Assembly (NCBI RefSeq): GCF_001279775.1
Contig: NZ_LGDG01000272.1
Location: 99,085-163,084, forward strand
DNA length: 64,000 nucleotides
From: Streptomyces sp. MMG1533
GTDB lineage: Bacteria > Actinomycetota > Actinomycetes > Streptomycetales > Streptomycetaceae
Direction: 5' to 3'
Of this stretch, positions 15,266-25,091 are shown in pieces (within the stretch, counting starts at the first letter, position 1; every line of letters starts with the position of its first letter). The translations under genes were made by a program, and so were the position numbers. The notes under the pieces were generated by a model that searched no databases, had not been told where the DNA came from, and was given only the letters and a program-made list of their open reading frames with translations.

Positions 15266-16924
15266 ATGAAAGAAAGAGCCGGTCAAGCCGGCGACACCAT
15301 CCACAAGGTCCCGGTCCTGATCGTCGGCGGCTCCCTGGTGGGACTGTCGACCTCGCTGTTCCTGGGCCGACTGGGCGTGCCGCACATGTTGGTGGAGCGC
15401 CACGCGGGCACCTCCATCCATCCCCGAGGCCGTGGCAACAACGTACGCACGATGGAGCTGTTCCGGGTGTCCGGCGCGGAGCCGGCGATCCAAGAGGCGG
15501 CGGCCACACTGGCCGACAACCACGGCATCCTGCAGACCCCGACGCTGGTCGGCGACGAGGGCGAGTGGCTGTTCCGGGACATCGACCCGGGGGGCGGACT
15601 GGCCCGGTTCAGCCCGAGTTCATGGTGTCTGTGCAGCCAGAACGACCTGGAGCCGGTCCTGCTCGACCACGCCGCGGGGCTCGGCGGCGACCTACGGTTC
15701 CACACCGAACTGATCTCGTTCGACAGCGATGCCACCGGTGTCACCGCGGTGGTCAAGAGCCGGGAGACCGGCGAGCACACCACCGTCCACGCGGACTATC
15801 TGGTCGCCGCCGACGGCCCTCGCAGCCCCGTGCGGGAACAGCTCGGCATCGGTCAGAGCGGCCCCGGCGACCTGTTCCACAACGTCAGCATCACCTTCCG
15901 CTCCCGCCGTCTGGCCGACGTGGTGGGCGATCGTCGTTTCATCGTCTGCTACCTGACCAGCCCGGACGCCGACGGTGCGCTGCTGCCGGTGGACAACCGC
16001 GAGAACTGGGTCTTCCACGCCCCCTGGCATCCCGAACACGGTGAAACCCTGGAGGAGTTCACCGACGAGCGCTGCGTCGACCACATCCGCCGGGCGGTCG
16101 GGGACGCGGGCCTCGACGTACAGATCACCGGCAAGGCGCCCTGGCACGCCGCCCAACGCGTGGCACGGACCTACCGGGCGGGCCGCGTCTTCCTGGCCGG
16201 CGACTCGGCGCACGAGATGTCCCCCACCGGCGCCTTCGGCTCCAACACCGGTATCCAGGACGCGCACAACCTCGCCTGGAAGCTGGCCGCGGTACTCGGC
16301 GGCTGGGCAGGGGACGGGCTGCTGGACACCTACGACGCCGAACGCCGCCCGGTGGCGGAGTCGACCAGCGCCCGCGCGGCCGCCCGGTCGGCCGAGCACA
16401 GCCACCCCGGCTTCGCCCCGCCGGCCGGCTCCGGCGGCGGGGGGCCTCAGCGCGGCATCCTCAACGTCGCCCTCGGCTACCGCTACCCGAACGGCGCCGT
16501 CGTCGGCACCGATCCCACGACCGCGGTGGTCCCGGAGAAACTGGCCCTGACGGGGGAACCCGGCAGCAGGGCACCCCACTTGTGGGTACGGCACCAGGGC
16601 GAGCGCATCTCCACCCTCGACCTGTACGAACGGTCCCTGGTCCTGCTCAGCGACGCCGGAGAGCCGAGCGGATGGCACGAGGCCGCCGTCCGCCTCGCGG
16701 AGCAGATGTCCGTCCCGCTGGTCTCGTACCGGGTGGGGACCGGGCCGGACGCCGAGCTGACTCCCGAGGACGGTGCGGACTGGCTGGAACGCCACGGCAC
16801 GACACGTGGCGGCGCCGTACTCGTCCGGCCCGACGGGTTCGTGGCATGGCGATCCCCGGGTCCGGTCCCGGACGCCGAATCGACGCTGCGTCAAGTCCTG
16901 ACCACGGCGCTGGCACTGACCTGA
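15266..16924 (+). CDS. FAD-dependent aromatic monooxygenase, whiE-ORFVIII-like
   Basis: A 552-residue flavoprotein hydroxylase of the PHBH/PgaE type. The FAD-binding Rossmann motif is VLIVGGSLVGLSTSLFLGRLGVPHMLVERH near the N-terminus, the mid motif is DYLVAADGPRSPVREQLG, and the second FAD motif is GRVFLAGDSAHEMSPTGAFGSNTGIQDAHNLAWKL. A C-terminal thioredoxin-like domain ends the protein. ATG 15266 lies behind GGAGGCGAGTG. These enzymes tailor aromatic polyketides. Its position beside the whiE-type PKS suggests it oxidises the spore pigment chromophore, although here it is co-directional with the PKS genes and separated from them by a sortase pair and a terminator. Confidence 0.9.
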   Translation: MKERAGQAGDTIHKVPVLIVGGSLVGLSTSLFLGRLGVPHMLVERHAGTSIHPRGRGNNVRTMELFRVSGAEPAIQEAAATLADNHGILQTPTLVGDEGEWLFRDIDPGGGLARFSPSSWCLCSQNDLEPVLLDHAAGLGGDLRFHTELISFDSDATGVTAVVKSRETGEHTTVHADYLVAADGPRSPVREQLGIGQSGPGDLFHNVSITFRSRRLADVVGDRRFIVCYLTSPDADGALLPVDNRENWVFHAPWHPEHGETLEEFTDERCVDHIRRAVGDAGLDVQITGKAPWHAAQRVARTYRAGRVFLAGDSAHEMSPTGAFGSNTGIQDAHNLAWKLAAVLGGWAGDGLLDTYDAERRPVAESTSARAAARSAEHSHPGFAPPAGSGGGGPQRGILNVALGYRYPNGAVVGTDPTTAVVPEKLALTGEPGSRAPHLWVRHQGERISTLDLYERSLVLLSDAGEPSGWHEAAVRLAEQMSVPLVSYRVGTGPDAELTPEDGADWLERHGTTRGGAVLVRPDGFVAWRSPGPVPDAESTLRQVLTTALALT

Positions 16925-16952
16925 CCGACCGCCACATTCGATGAGCACGACC

Positions 16953-16979
16953 TCGGCCGACAGCCATGCTGTCGGCCGA
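16953..16979 (+). terminator. Terminator of the FAD monooxygenase gene
   Basis: A perfect 12-bp inverted repeat (TCGGCCGACAGC and GCTGTCGGCCGA) with a three-base loop begins 29 bases after the monooxygenase stop. It isolates that gene from the sortase-associated gene downstream. The remaining bases to 17211 show no gene. Confidence 0.7.
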
Positions 16980-17211
16980 AGCGTTGGCCCCTTCGGCACG
17001 GGCGAGGGCTGTCGATGCCGGCAACTCTTCGGCACGACCCATCGGTGTGCCGGGCCGGTGAGGCCGCGGCATCGCTGGACCATCTCGGTCACCCGGCTGA
17101 GTGCCTCGAGTGGTGGGATACGGCTCGCTGGCTGACGGTGGATCACGTCAGGGCCGGGTCACCTCAGCTGACGAAGCGCCAGCTGCCCGGTCATGGCGAA
17201 AGGACCCTCGA

Positions 17212-17655
17212 ATGCGTTCTGCTCGCATCCTCCTGGCCACCGCGGCGGCCTCGGCCGTCCTCGCCATCACCGCACCCGGCGCCTACGCAGCCGCGGGTGA
17301 CTGGGACCACGACGACTCCTCCTACAGCAAGGAACACGGCAAGGGCGGCAACCACGACGCGCCGCGCGGTGGCATGCACACGGGCGGCGGTGCGCTGACC
17401 TCGCTGAAGGCGGACGACCCGGGTACGGCCCGCGACTCCAAGCACGACCCGGAGACCTACGGCAAGGACTCCTCCTGGACCAAGGACAGTGGGGACTCCT
17501 GGAGCGGCGGCCACAAGAAGCCCAGCGGCGGGATGCACACCGGAGGCGGCGCGCTGGACACGCCCGCCGTGACCGCGGGCGGGCTGGCGGTCCTGGCCGT
17601 CGCCGGAACCGGTCTGTACGCCGCGCGCCGCAAGAAGTCCCACGGTCTGGCCTGA
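17212..17655 (+). CDS. Small exported protein with sorting-signal layout and GGMHTGGGAL repeats
   Basis: A 147-residue protein with a Sec signal peptide (RILLATAAASAVLAITAPGAYA) and a mature region rich in Lys, Asp, Gly and His. The decapeptide GGMHTGGGAL occurs twice, at about residues 53-62 and 106-115. The second copy sits immediately before a hydrophobic segment (TPAVTAGGLAVLAVAGTGLYA) and a basic tail (RRKK). That order of motif, membrane span and positive tail is a cell-wall sorting signal, but there is no LPXTG or LAXTG. The adjacent class F sortase suggests this is its substrate. Confidence 0.85.
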   Translation: MRSARILLATAAASAVLAITAPGAYAAAGDWDHDDSSYSKEHGKGGNHDAPRGGMHTGGGALTSLKADDPGTARDSKHDPETYGKDSSWTKDSGDSWSGGHKKPSGGMHTGGGALDTPAVTAGGLAVLAVAGTGLYAARRKKSHGLA

Positions 17656-17773
17656 CCCATGCCGGACGTGATAGCAACCGCGGCCGCCACCGGTGCATCG
17701 TGTGGCGGCCGCCCCGGCCGGTTTCGGCCCGCCCCGTCCGCCCTGCTCCCGTGCCCCACTGAGGTGGTTTCCG

Positions 17774-18460
17774 ATGGCACTCCCTCCTCCCTCCCCCGCC
17801 GCCGCCGAGCCGAGGCCGACCGGCCAGGGCTCTCGCGGCGGCGTGATGATGCTGTGCGCCGTGGTTCTCCTGATCGTGGCGGCCGGCCTGATCGGCGACC
17901 GGGACCCGTCGTCCGGCACGTCCGGCCCCCCGCAGGCCCAGCAAGCCCCTCAAGCGCCGCTCAGCGCAGCGCCGGCATCGCCCGCCGGACGCCCGGCGGG
18001 AAGACACCTGCCGCGATCGAAGCCCGTGCGCCTCCTCATCCCGAAAATCTCCGTGGACGCTCCCTTCACGGACCTCGCCATCGGCCCCACCGGACAGCTC
18101 GAAGCCCCGCCCGCCGATGACGTGAACCTCGTCGGCTGGCATGCGAAGGGCGTCTCCCCCGGGGAGGCAGGCACCGCGATCATCGCCGGGCACGTCGACA
18201 CCGCCACCTCTGCCGCCGTGTTCGCCGGCCTCGGTGAACTGAAGAAGGGCGACACCTTCGATGTCGTGCGAGCCGACCGGCGCAAGGCGACCTTCGTGGT
18301 CGACAGCGTGGAGACGTTCGACAAGGACGACTTCCCCAGCCGACGTGTGTACGACGACACCCCGCAGGCCCAGGTGCGGCTCATCACCTGCGCGGGTGAC
18401 TACGACCGCACGGTGAAGGACTACACGGACAACCTGGTGGTCTTCGCGCACCTCACGTGA
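17774..18460 (+). CDS. Class F sortase
   Basis: A 228-residue membrane-anchored transpeptidase. One membrane span (MMLCAVVLLIVAAGLI) lies near the N-terminus, then a Pro/Ala/Gln-rich linker, then the sortase barrel. Catalytic His is in IIAGHVDT (His140), Cys in LITCAGDYD (Cys206) and the probable Arg is Arg212. ATG 17774 follows GAGGTGG. It lies about 120 bases after the small exported protein and probably forms a unit with it. Class F sortases of actinobacteria have poorly defined recognition motifs. Confidence 0.92.
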   Translation: MALPPPSPAAAEPRPTGQGSRGGVMMLCAVVLLIVAAGLIGDRDPSSGTSGPPQAQQAPQAPLSAAPASPAGRPAGRHLPRSKPVRLLIPKISVDAPFTDLAIGPTGQLEAPPADDVNLVGWHAKGVSPGEAGTAIIAGHVDTATSAAVFAGLGELKKGDTFDVVRADRRKATFVVDSVETFDKDDFPSRRVYDDTPQAQVRLITCAGDYDRTVKDYTDNLVVFAHLT

Positions 18461-18607
18461 ACTCGTCCCGCCTCAGGGTCGGTCACCCACGTAGTCCATA
18501 CGAATCGCGCGCCGGTGGGGACCGGAACAGGATCGACTCACGCTCACATCGGAGCACCGCGACCAAAGGTCGCCGGTCCCCTCCCCCGCGAAGGAGATGT
18601 GCCCAGG

Positions 18608-19765
18608 ATGACCGCCACGTCTGCACCTTCATCACAGCCGCTGACCCGACAGGTGTCGCCGCGTGTCTCCCAGTCAGTGTTCGACGGCTCCAGGCTCCGG
18701 GTCGTCCTGCTGGTGGACGTCTACGACGGAGCACAGCAGCAGTTCCTGGAGGCCTACGAGCAACTCTGCAACCAGGTCGCGTCCGTTCCCGGGCACGTCA
18801 GCGACCAGCTGTGCCAGTCGATCGAGAATCCCTCCCAGTGGCTCATCACCAGTGAGTGGGAGAGCGCTCCGCCCTTCCTCGCATGGGTGAACAGCGAGGA
18901 GCACGTGCGGATGGTGGAGCCGCTGCACAGCTGCGTTCGGGACACCAGGTCGCTGCGCTTCAACGTCGTCCGCGAGACCGGTGGCCCCGCGACGGACACC
19001 ACGTCCGGCAAGCGCCGGCTCCAGGTGTCACCCAGGATCGGTGACGGCGTGATCCGCCACGCGCTCACCTTCACCGTCAAGCCGGGCAGTGAGGCGACCG
19101 TCGCCGGGATCCTCGCCGACTACGCCTCGCCCGACCCGAAGGTCGACGACAACACCCGGCTGTGCCGCACCTCCCTGTTCATGCACGGCAACCGGGTGGT
19201 ACGGGCCATCGAGGTGCGGGGCGACCTGCTCGCTGCGCTGCGCCACGTCGCCCGGCAGCCCGAGGTGCGGGCCGTGGAGGAGGCCATCAACCCGTATCTG
19301 GAGCAGGACCGGGACCTCGACAACCCGGAGTCCGCCCGGGTCTTCTTCACCCGGGCTGCCCTGCCCGCCGTACACCATGTGACGGCCGAGGAGGAGGACC
19401 CGGCGGCCGAACGGCACGCGTTGCACTACCCGGCCCGGCCCGGCTGCGGCATGCAGCTGGCCCAGGTGCTTGCTCAGCAGGACGAAGCGGCCGCCGACGA
19501 TCCCCGCAGCCCCGTCCTGCGCAGCACGATCTTCCAGCGCGACGACGTCGTGGTGCGGCTGATCGACGTGCGTGGCGGCCTCGACGCGGGCGACCCCGTA
19601 CTGTTCCTCGGCCTCCCGGACCCCGGGCAGGTCGCCGAGCTGACGACGTTCCTGGAGGGCGCCGCCGGTGCGAACACTTCCGCACCGGACGAGGGCGACC
19701 TCAGGCACTTCCTCAAGCTCGCCCGCATGGAACCCGTCACCGACCGCCGCTCGCCCGACGCCTGA
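18608..19765 (+). CDS. whiE-ORFI: SchA/CurD-family protein, whiE ORFI-like
   Basis: A 385-residue protein of the SchA/CurD family found at the head of spore-pigment polyketide operons. The N-terminal third resembles an antibiotic-biosynthesis-monooxygenase fold ([21 protein letters not shown] with [13 protein letters not shown]). Two ferredoxin-like repeats follow, [23 protein letters not shown] and [22 protein letters not shown], each leading into a [22 protein letters not shown] or [22 protein letters not shown] segment. Its biochemical role is not established. ATG 18608 is 11 bases after AAGGAG; a GTG at 18599 is too close to that site. It begins a run of seven tightly packed genes. Confidence 0.88.
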   Translation: MTATSAPSSQPLTRQVSPRVSQSVFDGSRLRVVLLVDVYDGAQQQFLEAYEQLCNQVASVPGHVSDQLCQSIENPSQWLITSEWESAPPFLAWVNSEEHVRMVEPLHSCVRDTRSLRFNVVRETGGPATDTTSGKRRLQVSPRIGDGVIRHALTFTVKPGSEATVAGILADYASPDPKVDDNTRLCRTSLFMHGNRVVRAIEVRGDLLAALRHVARQPEVRAVEEAINPYLEQDRDLDNPESARVFFTRAALPAVHHVTAEEEDPAAERHALHYPARPGCGMQLAQVLAQQDEAAADDPRSPVLRSTIFQRDDVVVRLIDVRGGLDAGDPVLFLGLPDPGQVAELTTFLEGAAGANTSAPDEGDLRHFLKLARMEPVTDRRSPDA

Positions 19766-19835
19766 TTCGCCCGGCACGCGGATCGCGGCGGCCACGGCCC
19801 CCCATGTCGACACAGCACACGATCGGAGCAACGTC

Positions 19836-20297
19836 GTGACCAAACCCCGTACCAGAGTCGTGGATCTCAGCGAGGTCGAGCCCAACACCCGGCGCGGTGG
19901 CGATCTGCGTGCCCTGCTCACCCCCGCCACAGTCGGCTCCACCAGCGGTTTCATGGGCGTGGCCATCGTGCAGCCCGGCGACCGCATCGCAGAGCACTAC
20001 CACCCGTACTCCGAGGAGTTCATCTACGTCATCTGCGGGCAGCTGGAGGTGGATCTGGACGGCGAACCCCACCCGCTGCAGCCCGAGCAGGGGCTCATGA
20101 TCCCCGCCCACATGCGGCACCGCTTCCGCAACGTCGGCAACGTGGAGGCCCGCATGGTCTTCCATCTCGGTCCGCTGGCCCCGAGCCCGCCACTCGGCCA
20201 CGTCGACACCGAGGAGACCGACGCAGTCCCGGTCCCGACGGAGGCGACCGCCGCCGGGGTGGGCCGCACGGGCGCACGCCCCCGGGTGGGTTCATGA
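19836..20297 (+). CDS. whiE-ORFII: Cupin-domain protein, whiE ORFII-like
   Basis: A 153-residue single-domain cupin. The metal-binding motifs are visible: [21 protein letters not shown] (His, His, Glu) and [12 protein letters not shown] (His). Cupins of this type occur second in whiE-like operons and may assist cyclisation or oxidation of the polyketide; this is inferred from context. GTG 19836 has GGAG upstream. The end overlaps the KS-alpha gene by four bases. Confidence 0.88.
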   Translation: MTKPRTRVVDLSEVEPNTRRGGDLRALLTPATVGSTSGFMGVAIVQPGDRIAEHYHPYSEEFIYVICGQLEVDLDGEPHPLQPEQGLMIPAHMRHRFRNVGNVEARMVFHLGPLAPSPPLGHVDTEETDAVPVPTEATAAGVGRTGARPRVGS

Positions 20298-21562
20298 CCA
20301 GGCGCGTGGCGGTCACCGGCATAGGCATAGTCGCCCCGGGCGGCATCGGTGTACCGGCCTTCTGGGATCTGCTGGCAGCCGGGCGCACGGCGACGCGGGG
20401 CATCACCTTCTTCGACCCGTCCGGCCTGCGTTCGCGGATCGCCGCCGAGTGCGACTTCGACCCGGCGGCCCACGGGCTGGACGACGAACAGACCGCACGG
20501 TGCGACCGGTACATCCAGTTCGCGATGGTCGCCGGCGACGAGGCGATATCTGATTCGGGCCTCGACCTCGCCCGGGAAAATCCGTGGCGGGTGGGAGTCT
20601 CCCTGGGCACCGCGGTCGGCGGCACCACTCGGCTGGAGCACGACTACGTCCTGGTCAGCCATGGCGGACAGCGCTGGGACGTCGACCACCGGGAGGCGGA
20701 GCCGCACCTGCACCGGGCATTCTCGCCCAGCACGCTCGCCTCGACGGTGGCGGAACGGTTCGAGGCCCGCGGACCGGTGCAGACCGTCTCCACGGGCTGC
20801 ACCTCGGGGCTCGACGCGGTCGGGTACGCCTTCCACACGATCGAGGAGGGCAGGGCCGATGTGGTGATCGCCGGCGCCTCGGACTCGCCGATCTCCCCGA
20901 TCACCATGGCCTGCTTCGACGCGATCAAGGCCACCTCCCCGAACAACGACGACCCCGCCCACGCCTCACGTCCCTTCGACGCCGACCGCAACGGGTTCGT
21001 CATGGGCGAGGGCGGTGCCGTGCTCGTCCTGGAGGAACTCGAACACGCCCTGGCCCGCGGCGCGCACGTGTACTGCGAGCTCGGCGGCTACGCGACCTTC
21101 GGCAACGCCTACCACATGACGGGACTGACCAGCGAGGGCCTGGAGATGGCCCGGGCCATCGAGGACGCCCTCGACCACGCCCGGCTCGAGGCCACGGCGA
21201 TCGACTACGTCAACGCGCACGGGTCGGGCACCAAGCAGAACGACCGCCACGAGACCGCCGCGGTGAAGCGGACCCTGGGACAGCACGCCTACGACACACC
21301 CATGAGCTCCATCAAGTCCATGGTGGGCCACTCCCTGGGCGCGATCGGTGCGATAGAGGTCGTCGCCTGTGTGCTGGCCCTGGCCCACCAGGTGGTACCG
21401 CCCACCGCGAACTACGAGACTCCGGACCCCGAGTGCGACCTGGACTACGTCCCGCGCGTCGCTCGCGAACGCCGGCTGAACAGCGTGCTCTCCGTGGGCA
21501 GCGGGTTCGGCGGCTTCCAGTCCGCGGTGGTCCTGACCCGGCCGAGGGAGAGGACACGATGA
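20294..21562 (+). CDS. whiE-ORFIII: Type II PKS ketosynthase alpha (spore pigment type)
   Basis: A 422-residue ketosynthase alpha subunit, the usual length. The active-site Cys is in [14 protein letters not shown] (Cys169), and the two His are in [12 protein letters not shown] and [14 protein letters not shown]. Segments such as [21 protein letters not shown] closely resemble WhiE and other spore-pigment synthases rather than antibiotic synthases. With the chain length factor it should condense malonyl units to a long poly-beta-ketone. It overlaps both neighbours by four bases, consistent with stoichiometric translation. Confidence 0.96.
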   Translation: MTRRVAVTGIGIVAPGGIGVPAFWDLLAAGRTATRGITFFDPSGLRSRIAAECDFDPAAHGLDDEQTARCDRYIQFAMVAGDEAISDSGLDLARENPWRVGVSLGTAVGGTTRLEHDYVLVSHGGQRWDVDHREAEPHLHRAFSPSTLASTVAERFEARGPVQTVSTGCTSGLDAVGYAFHTIEEGRADVVIAGASDSPISPITMACFDAIKATSPNNDDPAHASRPFDADRNGFVMGEGGAVLVLEELEHALARGAHVYCELGGYATFGNAYHMTGLTSEGLEMARAIEDALDHARLEATAIDYVNAHGSGTKQNDRHETAAVKRTLGQHAYDTPMSSIKSMVGHSLGAIGAIEVVACVLALAHQVVPPTANYETPDPECDLDYVPRVARERRLNSVLSVGSGFGGFQSAVVLTRPRERTR

Positions 21563-22809
21563 GCGAACCGCATCCACGGCGCGCTGCCGTCACCGGAATC
21601 GGTGTGGTCGCGCCCAACGGAACCAGCACCGAGTCCTTCTGGAAGTCCACCCAGGAGGGCATCAGCGTCCTCGACCGGGTCACCCGCGAGGGCTGTGAGC
21701 ACCTGCCGCTGCGGGTGGCCGGCGAGGTACGGGGCTTCGAGCCGTCGACGGCGGTCGAGGAGCGCTTCCTCGTCCAGACCGACCGGTTCACGCACTTCGC
21801 GATGGCCGCGGCCGACCTCGCGCTGGACGACGCCCGCCTCGGCCAGGCCGACATCCGCGAGGCGCCGTTCTCCGTGGGCGTGGTCACCGCGGCCGGTTCC
21901 GGCGGCGGCGAGTTCGGACAGCGGGAGCTGCAGCAGTTGTGGGGAAAGGGCAGTCGCTTCGTCGGCCCGTACCAGTCGATCGCCTGGTTCTACGCCGCCA
22001 GCACCGGCCAGATCTCCATCCGCCGCGGCTTCAAGGGTCCATGCTCGGTCGTCGCCGCCGACGAGGCCGGCGGCCTGGACGCCCTCGCGCACGCGGCGCG
22101 GGCCGCGCGGCGTGGCACCGACGTGATCGTGGCCGGCGCGACCGAGGCACCGCTCGCCCCCTACTCGATGGTGTGCCAGCTGGGTTACGAGGAGCTGAGC
22201 ACCGCCGATGACCCGGCGCACGCCTACCGCCCGTTCACCGAAGCGGCCTGCGGATTCGTGCCCGCCGAGGGCGGCGCCATGCTCGTCGTGGAGGAGGAGA
22301 CCTCGGCGCGGGAGCGCGGCGCGCGGGTGCGGGCCACCTTTGCCGGACACGGGGCGACATTCACCGGCGCCTCCCGCTGGGAGGAGTCCCGGGAGGGGCT
22401 CGCTCAGGCCATCCGCAGTGCCCTGGACGAGGCCGGTTGTGCCCCCGAGGAGATCGACGTGGTCTTCGCCGACGCCCTCGGCGTACCGGAGGCGGACCGT
22501 GCCGAGGCGCTGGCGATCGCCGACGCGCTGGGCGAGCACGGCCGGCACGTGCCGGTCACGGCGCCGAAGACCGGTATCGGCCGGGGCTACTGCGCGGCGC
22601 CCGTGCTGGACGCCGCGGCGGCGGTGCTCGCGATGGAGCACGGCCTCATCCCCCCGACCCCCAACGTCTTCGACATCTGCCATGACCTCGACCTCGTGAC
22701 CGTCCGAGCGCGCGCCGCCGAGCTGCGCACGGCGCTGGTCCTGAGCCGGGGCCTCATGGGGTCGAACTCGGCGCTGGTGCTGCGGCACGGCGCCGCCGAC
22801 GCCTCGTAG
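21559..22809 (+). CDS. whiE-ORFIV: Type II PKS chain length factor (KS beta)
   Basis: A 416-residue KS-beta subunit. The position of the active-site Cys holds Glu169 in [14 protein letters not shown], so it cannot condense; the more usual residue in antibiotic chain length factors is Gln. The rest of the thiolase fold is intact from [20 protein letters not shown] to [20 protein letters not shown]. It pairs with the KS-alpha and sets the chain length. The ATG overlaps the KS-alpha stop. Confidence 0.95.
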   Translation: MSEPHPRRAAVTGIGVVAPNGTSTESFWKSTQEGISVLDRVTREGCEHLPLRVAGEVRGFEPSTAVEERFLVQTDRFTHFAMAAADLALDDARLGQADIREAPFSVGVVTAAGSGGGEFGQRELQQLWGKGSRFVGPYQSIAWFYAASTGQISIRRGFKGPCSVVAADEAGGLDALAHAARAARRGTDVIVAGATEAPLAPYSMVCQLGYEELSTADDPAHAYRPFTEAACGFVPAEGGAMLVVEEETSARERGARVRATFAGHGATFTGASRWEESREGLAQAIRSALDEAGCAPEEIDVVFADALGVPEADRAEALAIADALGEHGRHVPVTAPKTGIGRGYCAAPVLDAAAAVLAMEHGLIPPTPNVFDICHDLDLVTVRARAAELRTALVLSRGLMGSNSALVLRHGAADAS

Positions 22810-22841
22810 CGAGGCGCCGCACAGCAAAGGAGAGGAACCGC

Positions 22842-23583
<742 letters not shown>

Positions 23584-23602
23584 ACGGAAGAGGGCGAATC
23601 CG

Positions 23603-23935
23603 ATGCACCAGGCTCTGATCGTCGCTCGGATGGCTCCGGGTTCGGCTCCCGACATCGCCAAGGTGTTCGAGGAGTCGGACCGGGGAGAGCTGCCGCACCT
23701 CGTCGGCGTCGTCCGGCGCAGCCTCTTCCAGTTCGGCGATGTGTACATGCACCTGATCGAGTCCGAGCGCGAGCCCGGTCCGGCCATCGCCGAGGTCACC
23801 GGGCATCCCGAGTTCCGGAACGTCAGTGAGCGCCTGTCGGCGTACGTCAGCGCGTACGACCCCGAGACCTGGCGTTCCCCGAAGGACGCCATGGCACAGC
23901 GCTTCTACCTCTGGCAGCGTGACCCGGCCGGCTGA
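23603..23935 (+). CDS. whiE-ORFVII: TcmI-family polyketide cyclase
   Basis: A 110-residue ferredoxin-like cyclase of the TcmI family. The signature HQALIVARMAPGSAPDIAKVFEESDRGELPHLVGVVRRSLFQF is clear, and RFYLWQRDPAG ends the protein. These enzymes close later rings. It is the last gene of the plus-strand cluster and is followed by a strong terminator. Confidence 0.93.
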   Translation: MHQALIVARMAPGSAPDIAKVFEESDRGELPHLVGVVRRSLFQFGDVYMHLIESEREPGPAIAEVTGHPEFRNVSERLSAYVSAYDPETWRSPKDAMAQRFYLWQRDPAG

Positions 23936-23950
23936 CCCGGCTCACCACGA

Positions 23951-23990
23951 CCGGCCGCCGGGCCCGCGACGCTGCGGGCCCGGCGGCCGG
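23951..23990. terminator. Bidirectional terminator between cyclase and O-methyltransferase
   Basis: A perfect 17-bp inverted repeat (first arm CCGGCCGCCGGGCCCGC) with a six-base loop GACGCT sits between the convergent ends of the PKS operon and the methyltransferase gene. Position and strength indicate a terminator for both. Confidence 0.88.
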
Positions 23991-24012
23991 TGGTGTGCGG
24001 GGACGCGGTCGG

Positions 24013-25041
24013 TCACCCGGGGACGTGGCAGTCGAACGCGTGCAGGTAGGGGTTGACCGGGCGGATGTCGTCGATGACCAGGCCCGCATCGGTCAGCCGG
24101 CCGACCATGCTCTCGGTGGTGTGCTTCGCGCCGCCGACGTTGAGGAGCAGCAGCAGGTCCATGGCCGTGCTGAACCGCATGGAGGGCGTGTCGTCGACGA
24201 GGTTCTCGATGACCACGACCCGTACCCCGGGCCCGCCCGCCTCGATGACGTTGCCCAGCGTCCTGGCGGTGCTCTCGTCGTCCCACTCCAGGATGTTCTT
24301 GATGACGTAGACATCGGCCTTGACGGGCACGGCCACCCGGACGTCGCCGGGCACGATGCGTGCGCGTTCCGCGAGGTCGCCGCCCTCGCGCAGCCGTGGC
24401 ACCGCGTTCTCGACCACCCGGGGCAGGTCGAGCAGGGTGCCGTGCATCGAGGGGTACTTGTCCAGCAGGCTTGCCACCACGTGCCCCTGGCCACCGCCGA
24501 TGTCCGCGACCGACGTACTGCCCGACAGGTCGAGGAGGGCCGCGACGTCCCGCGCCGACTGCTCGCTGGAGGTCGTCATGGCACGGTTGAAGACCTCGGC
24601 CGACTCGGGGGCGTCCTCGTTGAGGTACGTGAAGAACTCCTTGCCGTACAGGTTCTCGACGACGTTGCGGCCGGTGCGTACCGCCTCGTCAAGCCTCGGC
24701 CACGCGTCCCAGGTCCACGGCTCGGTGCACCACAGCGTGATGTTGCGCAGGCTGTGCGGGTCGTCCTCGCGCAGCAGCCGGGACATGTCGGTGTGCGCGA
24801 ACGTCCCGCCCTGCTGCTCGGTGAAGACGCCGTAGCAGGACAGGGCCCGCAACAGCCGTCGCAGCGGCCGGGGTTCGGTCTTCACCGCAGCCGCGAGATC
24901 CTCCACGGTCATGGGGCTGTCGCCGAGAGCGTCGGCGACCCCCAGCCGGGCGGCCGCGCGGAGGGCGGCGGCACACGCCGCCCCGAACACGAGCTCCCTC
25001 AGCCGCATGGGCGGCGGTGGGGCGGTCTGTGCGGTCGTCAT
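24013..25041 (-). CDS. O-methyltransferase, acetylserotonin/TcmN type
   Basis: A 342-residue SAM-dependent O-methyltransferase with an N-terminal dimerisation domain (ELVFGAACAAALRAAARLGVADALGDSPMTVEDLA, a winged helix) and a C-terminal Rossmann domain. The SAM motif is STSVADIGGGQGHVVASLL, followed by GTLLDLPRVVENA and VYVIKNILEWDDES. This family methylates hydroxyls of aromatic polyketides. It converges on the whiE-type operon and is probably a tailoring enzyme of the same pigment, although the best-studied whiE locus lacks it. ATG 25041 follows GGAAGAGAGG. Confidence 0.92.
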   Translation of the reverse strand: MTTAQTAPPPPMRLRELVFGAACAAALRAAARLGVADALGDSPMTVEDLAAAVKTEPRPLRRLLRALSCYGVFTEQQGGTFAHTDMSRLLREDDPHSLRNITLWCTEPWTWDAWPRLDEAVRTGRNVVENLYGKEFFTYLNEDAPESAEVFNRAMTTSSEQSARDVAALLDLSGSTSVADIGGGQGHVVASLLDKYPSMHGTLLDLPRVVENAVPRLREGGDLAERARIVPGDVRVAVPVKADVYVIKNILEWDDESTARTLGNVIEAGGPGVRVVVIENLVDDTPSMRFSTAMDLLLLLNVGGAKHTTESMVGRLTDAGLVIDDIRPVNPYLHAFDCHVPG

Positions 25042-25091
25042 GTGCCGCCTCTCTTCCTTCTTGGGTCCACGGATGAACTACTGCCGGTCGG

